This document shows, piece after piece, positions 32,709-35,388 of a stretch of DNA of 35,388 nucleotides; position 1 is the first letter of the stretch, and the number at the start of each line of letters is the position of its first letter. Source of the stretch: an uncultured Odoribacter sp. (GTDB taxonomy: Bacteria > Bacteroidota > Bacteroidia > Bacteroidales > Marinifilaceae); NCBI GenBank assembly GCA_947039985.1, contig CAMRAP010000001.1, forward strand, positions 1-35,388, written 5' to 3'. Under the pieces are notes generated by a model. The model did not search any database. It was not told the DNA's origin and saw only the letters and a list, made by a program, of their open reading frames with translations. The position numbers and the translations under genes were made by a program.

Positions 32709-33740
32709 ATGAAGCGACTGCTTGTATTTCGTTTTTCTGCAATGGGAGATGTAGCCATGACTGTTCCTGTGCTGTACTCCCTTGCAAAACAATACCCTGA
32801 TCTGCAAATAACAGTTGTAAGTAGAGCTGCTTTTCAAGCTTTTTTTGAACAGCTTCCTGCTAATGTTACGTTCTTTGTTGCTGACTTACATGGAAAGCAC
32901 AAAGGAATTAGAGGGCTTTTTCGATTGTTTAAAGAGCTTTTTAAAATGAAATTTGATACCGTTGCAGATCTACACTGTGTTTTACGTACTTTTTTTCTGT
33001 GTAGCTGTTTCCGTTTAAAAGGAGTATCTATTGCACGGATAGATAAGGGTCGTAAAGAAAAAAAAGCACTCATTTGCCAAAAAAATAAAGTTCGTAAACA
33101 ATTACCAAGCAGTTTCGAACGCTATACTAAAGTATTTAATAAGCTTGGATTCTCTTTCAATTTAAATTTCACTAGTATATACGAGACTGAAAAAGTTGAC
33201 ACCAAATTATTTTCTGACTATACTGGAATAAAAGCAGATCAAAATTGGATCGGAATTGCTCCTTTTGCTAAGCACGCTGAAAAAATGTATCCATTGGAAA
33301 AAATGGAACAAGTTATTAAAGAGCTCAATAAGAAAGAAAACACAAAAATCTTTTTATTTGGAGGCGGTAAAGAAGAAATTCGGCAACTTCAAGATTGGGA
33401 GGAAAAATACCCTCATACCATTAACTTAGCCGGTAAATTAAAACTAAATGGAGAGCTTGCTGCTATTAGCCAATTAGATATTATGATCTCCATGGACTCT
33501 GCCAATATGCACATGGCATCCTTAAGCCATACACCCGTGATATCCATCTGGGGAGCAACACATCCTTGGTGTGGATTTATAGGATGGAAACAATCAATAG
33601 ACCATGCTATACAAGCAGAACTTCCATGTCGCCCGTGTTCTATCTTCGGAAACAAACCATGTATAAGCAATGATTATGCTTGTATGAATCAAATTACTCC
33701 AGAGATTATTCTAAACAAGATACACCTATTCCTACATTAA
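32709..33740 (+). CDS. GT9 (heptosyltransferase family) glycosyltransferase
   Basis: A 343-residue GT9 enzyme and the third of this family in the window. The N-terminus RLLVFRFSAMGDVAMTVPVL (about 3-22) is the classic heptosyltransferase I/II start with the GD motif. The C-terminal domain has IGIAPFAKHAEKMYPLEKM near 178-196 and SMDSANMHMASLSHTPVISIWG near 258-279. A Cys-rich end (CRPCSIFGNKPC) recurs in GT9 enzymes of this phylum. It probably adds an LPS core sugar. It sits directly after the DUF4254 gene. Confidence 0.93.
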   Translation: MKRLLVFRFSAMGDVAMTVPVLYSLAKQYPDLQITVVSRAAFQAFFEQLPANVTFFVADLHGKHKGIRGLFRLFKELFKMKFDTVADLHCVLRTFFLCSCFRLKGVSIARIDKGRKEKKALICQKNKVRKQLPSSFERYTKVFNKLGFSFNLNFTSIYETEKVDTKLFSDYTGIKADQNWIGIAPFAKHAEKMYPLEKMEQVIKELNKKENTKIFLFGGGKEEIRQLQDWEEKYPHTINLAGKLKLNGELAAISQLDIMISMDSANMHMASLSHTPVISIWGATHPWCGFIGWKQSIDHAIQAELPCRPCSIFGNKPCISNDYACMNQITPEIILNKIHLFLH

Positions 33741-33767
33741 AGTATTATTAATTTCAAAAATCATTTT

Positions 33768-34799
33768 ATGAACTGCTACTTTTCTAAAAACTACAAGAAC
33801 ACTACAAATGCAGGAAACAAAGCAAAAACGGATATTGAATTTATTCTTCAAAAGAATGGTTTTAAAAATATTGGCTTAAAGCAGAGCTTTCATACGAATA
33901 AAATCAGTGGTTTTTTTGTCACCCTATTTAGTGTTATCAAAACCGCATTCTGTCTTGATAAAGGAGATGTACTAGTGATTCAGTATCCCCTAAAAAAATA
34001 CTACTATTTCATCTGTCGAACAGCTCATTTTAAAGGAGCAAAAACAATTACTTTAATACACGATTTAGGAAGCTTTAGACGAAAAAAACTAACTGCATCT
34101 CAAGAAATAAAACGATTAAGTCAAAGTGACTATATTATTGCACATAATACTGCTATGCAGAATTGGCTGAAAGAAAATGGATGTTTAACTCCTATTGAAT
34201 GCTTAGAAATATTTGACTATCTATCGCCAACACCAACTCCTGAACGAACTCAGGCTCACTCTCCATATCAGATTGTTTATGCAGGAGCATTAAGTCCTCG
34301 AAAAAATAGTTTTCTATATGAATGGGGAGATTATATTACAAATTACAGCATACATTTGTACGGACAAGGATTTGAAACAGATAAAGCCAAGGGAAATGAG
34401 CATTTTATATGCAAAGGTTTTATCCCTTCAGATGAACTCATAAAAGAAGTAGAAGGTGATTTTGGTTTAGTCTGGGATGGAGATTCTACAAGCAGTTGCT
34501 CTGGGGAGTGGGGACATTATCTAAAATACAATAATCCTCATAAAACCTCCTTATATATTCGTTGCGAACTTCCAATTATCATTTGGGAAAAAGCAGCATT
34601 AGCACCTTTTGTTAAAAACAATAATATTGGAATCTGTATTAGCAATCTAGAAGATTTAGATGACATACTAGCTAATATACCGACAGCAGATTATCAAACA
34701 ATGAAAAACAACATTCGAAAAGTGAGCCAACAACTCTCAACAGGCTATTATTGTGCTAAAGCATGCAGAAAAGCTTGTGATATTCTAAGTTCTATATAA
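33768..34799 (+). CDS. Galactofuranosyltransferase-like glycosyltransferase
   Basis: A 343-residue GT-B type transferase resembling the WbbI/GlfT (beta-1,6-galactofuranosyltransferase) and Gtf3-like group. Segments include the N-terminal acceptor half with GDVLVIQYPLKKYYYF near 65-80 and TLIHDLGSFRR near 96-106. The donor half begins IVYAGALSPRKNSFLY and contains GDFGLVWDGDSTSSC near 230-244, then the strongly conserved YLKYNNPHKTSLYIRCELPIII stretch (about 251-272; core NNPHKTSLYIRC). No UDP-galactopyranose mutase gene is in the window, so Galf as donor is only suggested. It continues the DUF4254-GT9 operon with a 27-bp gap. Confidence 0.82.
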   Translation: MNCYFSKNYKNTTNAGNKAKTDIEFILQKNGFKNIGLKQSFHTNKISGFFVTLFSVIKTAFCLDKGDVLVIQYPLKKYYYFICRTAHFKGAKTITLIHDLGSFRRKKLTASQEIKRLSQSDYIIAHNTAMQNWLKENGCLTPIECLEIFDYLSPTPTPERTQAHSPYQIVYAGALSPRKNSFLYEWGDYITNYSIHLYGQGFETDKAKGNEHFICKGFIPSDELIKEVEGDFGLVWDGDSTSSCSGEWGHYLKYNNPHKTSLYIRCELPIIIWEKAALAPFVKNNNIGICISNLEDLDDILANIPTADYQTMKNNIRKVSQQLSTGYYCAKACRKACDILSSI

Positions 34800-34811
34800 A
34801 TACCTGTAATT

Positions 34812-35339
34812 ATGCAACAACCTATTCATATTGCTTGTAATATCGACTCTAGTTATATTCAATGCAGTTCTGTTATGCTAGTATCACTATGCGAAAACAA
34901 CAAAAATAGTCTCTTTATTATTCACATTATTTCAGACACACTAAACGCTGAAGATAAAGCAACTTTACAAAAAATTCTAGCAAAATATTCTCTGACTTTA
35001 AAATTCTATTCGCCAGATGAAAGTATCTTAAAAGCATGTCCACCTAGCAATAGCCATATTCCAAATATAGCTTATTACAGATGCTTTCTTTCCATTATAT
35101 TACCACAAGATATTCAAAAAGTACTATACCTAGATGGTGATATGATCATTCGAGGAGAGATTAATGAATTATGGAATACAGATATATCATCCTATGCTAT
35201 TGCTTGTGTCGAAGATATGTGGAGTTTAGATGAAGATAATTACAAACGCTTAGATTATCCCAGTTCGTACTCCTATTTTAATGCAGGTGTTCTTCTGATT
35301 AATTTAGATAACTGGCGCAAAAACAACACAAATCAAACA
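34812..35339 (+). CDS. GT8 family glycosyltransferase, truncated at contig end
   Basis: The first 176 residues of a GT8 (LgtC/glycogenin-like) retaining glycosyltransferase. It opens with IHIACNIDSSYIQCSSVML at 5-23. The metal-binding DGD is at 108-110 in LYLDGDMII, and FNAGVLLINLDNW is at 156-168, the family's conserved acceptor/donor region. Family proteins are usually about 300 residues, so roughly 40% is missing. The open frame continues to a stop at 35360, but its last six codons (DRKSVV) come from the sequencing adapter beginning at 35339. The true C-terminus is absent. It lies 12 bp after the previous glycosyltransferase in the same operon. Confidence 0.93.
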
Positions 35340-35388
35340 GATCGGAAGAGCGTCGTGTAGGGAAAGAGTGTTAAGATTAGTGTAGATC
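35339..35388. other. Illumina TruSeq adapter contamination
   Basis: From 35339 the sequence begins AGATCGGAAGAGCGTCGTGT and continues through the rest of the standard adapter to 35371. Then comes the 8-base TAAGATTA (35372-35379), which is the reverse complement of TruSeq i5 index D506 (TAATCTTA), and GTGTAGATC, the start of the P5 side. The match to known adapter sequence is exact over the whole stretch. It is an assembly artefact, not biology. Confidence 0.97.

Noticed and set aside
35339..35360. Open reading frame of the GT8 gene continuing to a TAG stop at 35360
   Set aside because: These codons are adapter sequence; the gene is truncated and has no real stop in the window.
1..35388. CRISPR arrays, rRNA genes or toxin-antitoxin modules
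   Set aside because: No regularly spaced short repeats, rRNA segments, or paired small genes with known toxin or antitoxin motifs were seen.

Overview
The window looks like a chromosomal contig of a low-GC member of the Bacteroidales (Bacteroidota). The gene families point there: short AMP nucleosidase, YbbR-like protein between yajC and coaE, DUF5606, DUF4254 paired with a GT9 enzyme, DUF1573 lipoprotein, M64 peptidase, Bacteroidetes-type Wzi. Most intergenic regions also carry the Bacteroidetes -7 promoter element TAnnTTTG, and Shine-Dalgarno sequences are largely absent. The last ~50 bases (35339-35388) are not genomic. They match the Illumina TruSeq dual-index adapter, so the right edge is an untrimmed contig end and the last gene is cut there.

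Layout. 1-276: a gene-free, repeat-rich flank next to the 3' end of a tRNA-Lys gene (277-349, minus), possibly an integrated-element edge. 430-2524 (minus): a YigZ/IMPACT protein and dnaA. 2905-8121: envelope genes, with an amidase and an MCE/MlaD protein on minus diverging from lptD on plus; lptD is followed by an M64 peptidase. 9395-10336: a YhcC-type radical SAM protein (minus). 10585-13317: pyruvate, phosphate dikinase. 13415-15982: an unusual cassette in which a 100-codon copy of the 5' end of meaB, with a promoter, is followed by a GT9 glycosyltransferase and then by full-length meaB. 16003-17702 (minus): queA and a small PD-(D/E)xK nuclease-like protein. 17785-23004 (plus): housekeeping genes amn, DUF1573, yajC, ybbR-like, coaE, TerB/DnaJ protein, DUF5606 and trmN6. 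23247-24212: ROK kinase.

From 24345 to the end the window is a surface-polysaccharide/LPS region. A plus-strand group holds an IspD/TarI-like cytidylyltransferase, a Wzi-like outer-membrane protein and a GT9 enzyme. A tight minus-strand operon runs GT2, LPS-kinase-like protein, LicD, O-antigen ligase, DUF5672. A divergent plus-strand operon holds DUF4254, GT9, a galactofuranosyltransferase-like enzyme and a truncated GT8. Together these would make, decorate and ligate a lipid-linked glycan. LicD and the cytidylyltransferase suggest a phospho-substituent. lptD, MlaD and the amidase at the other end serve outer-membrane and cell-wall assembly.

I found no CRISPR array, rRNA, complete insertion sequence, or convincing new multi-gene system. 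The oddest real structures are the meaB fragment/GT9/meaB cassette, the symmetric repeats beside tRNA-Lys, and the adapter at the contig end. Functions are assigned from motifs and family resemblance read by eye; no database search was run.
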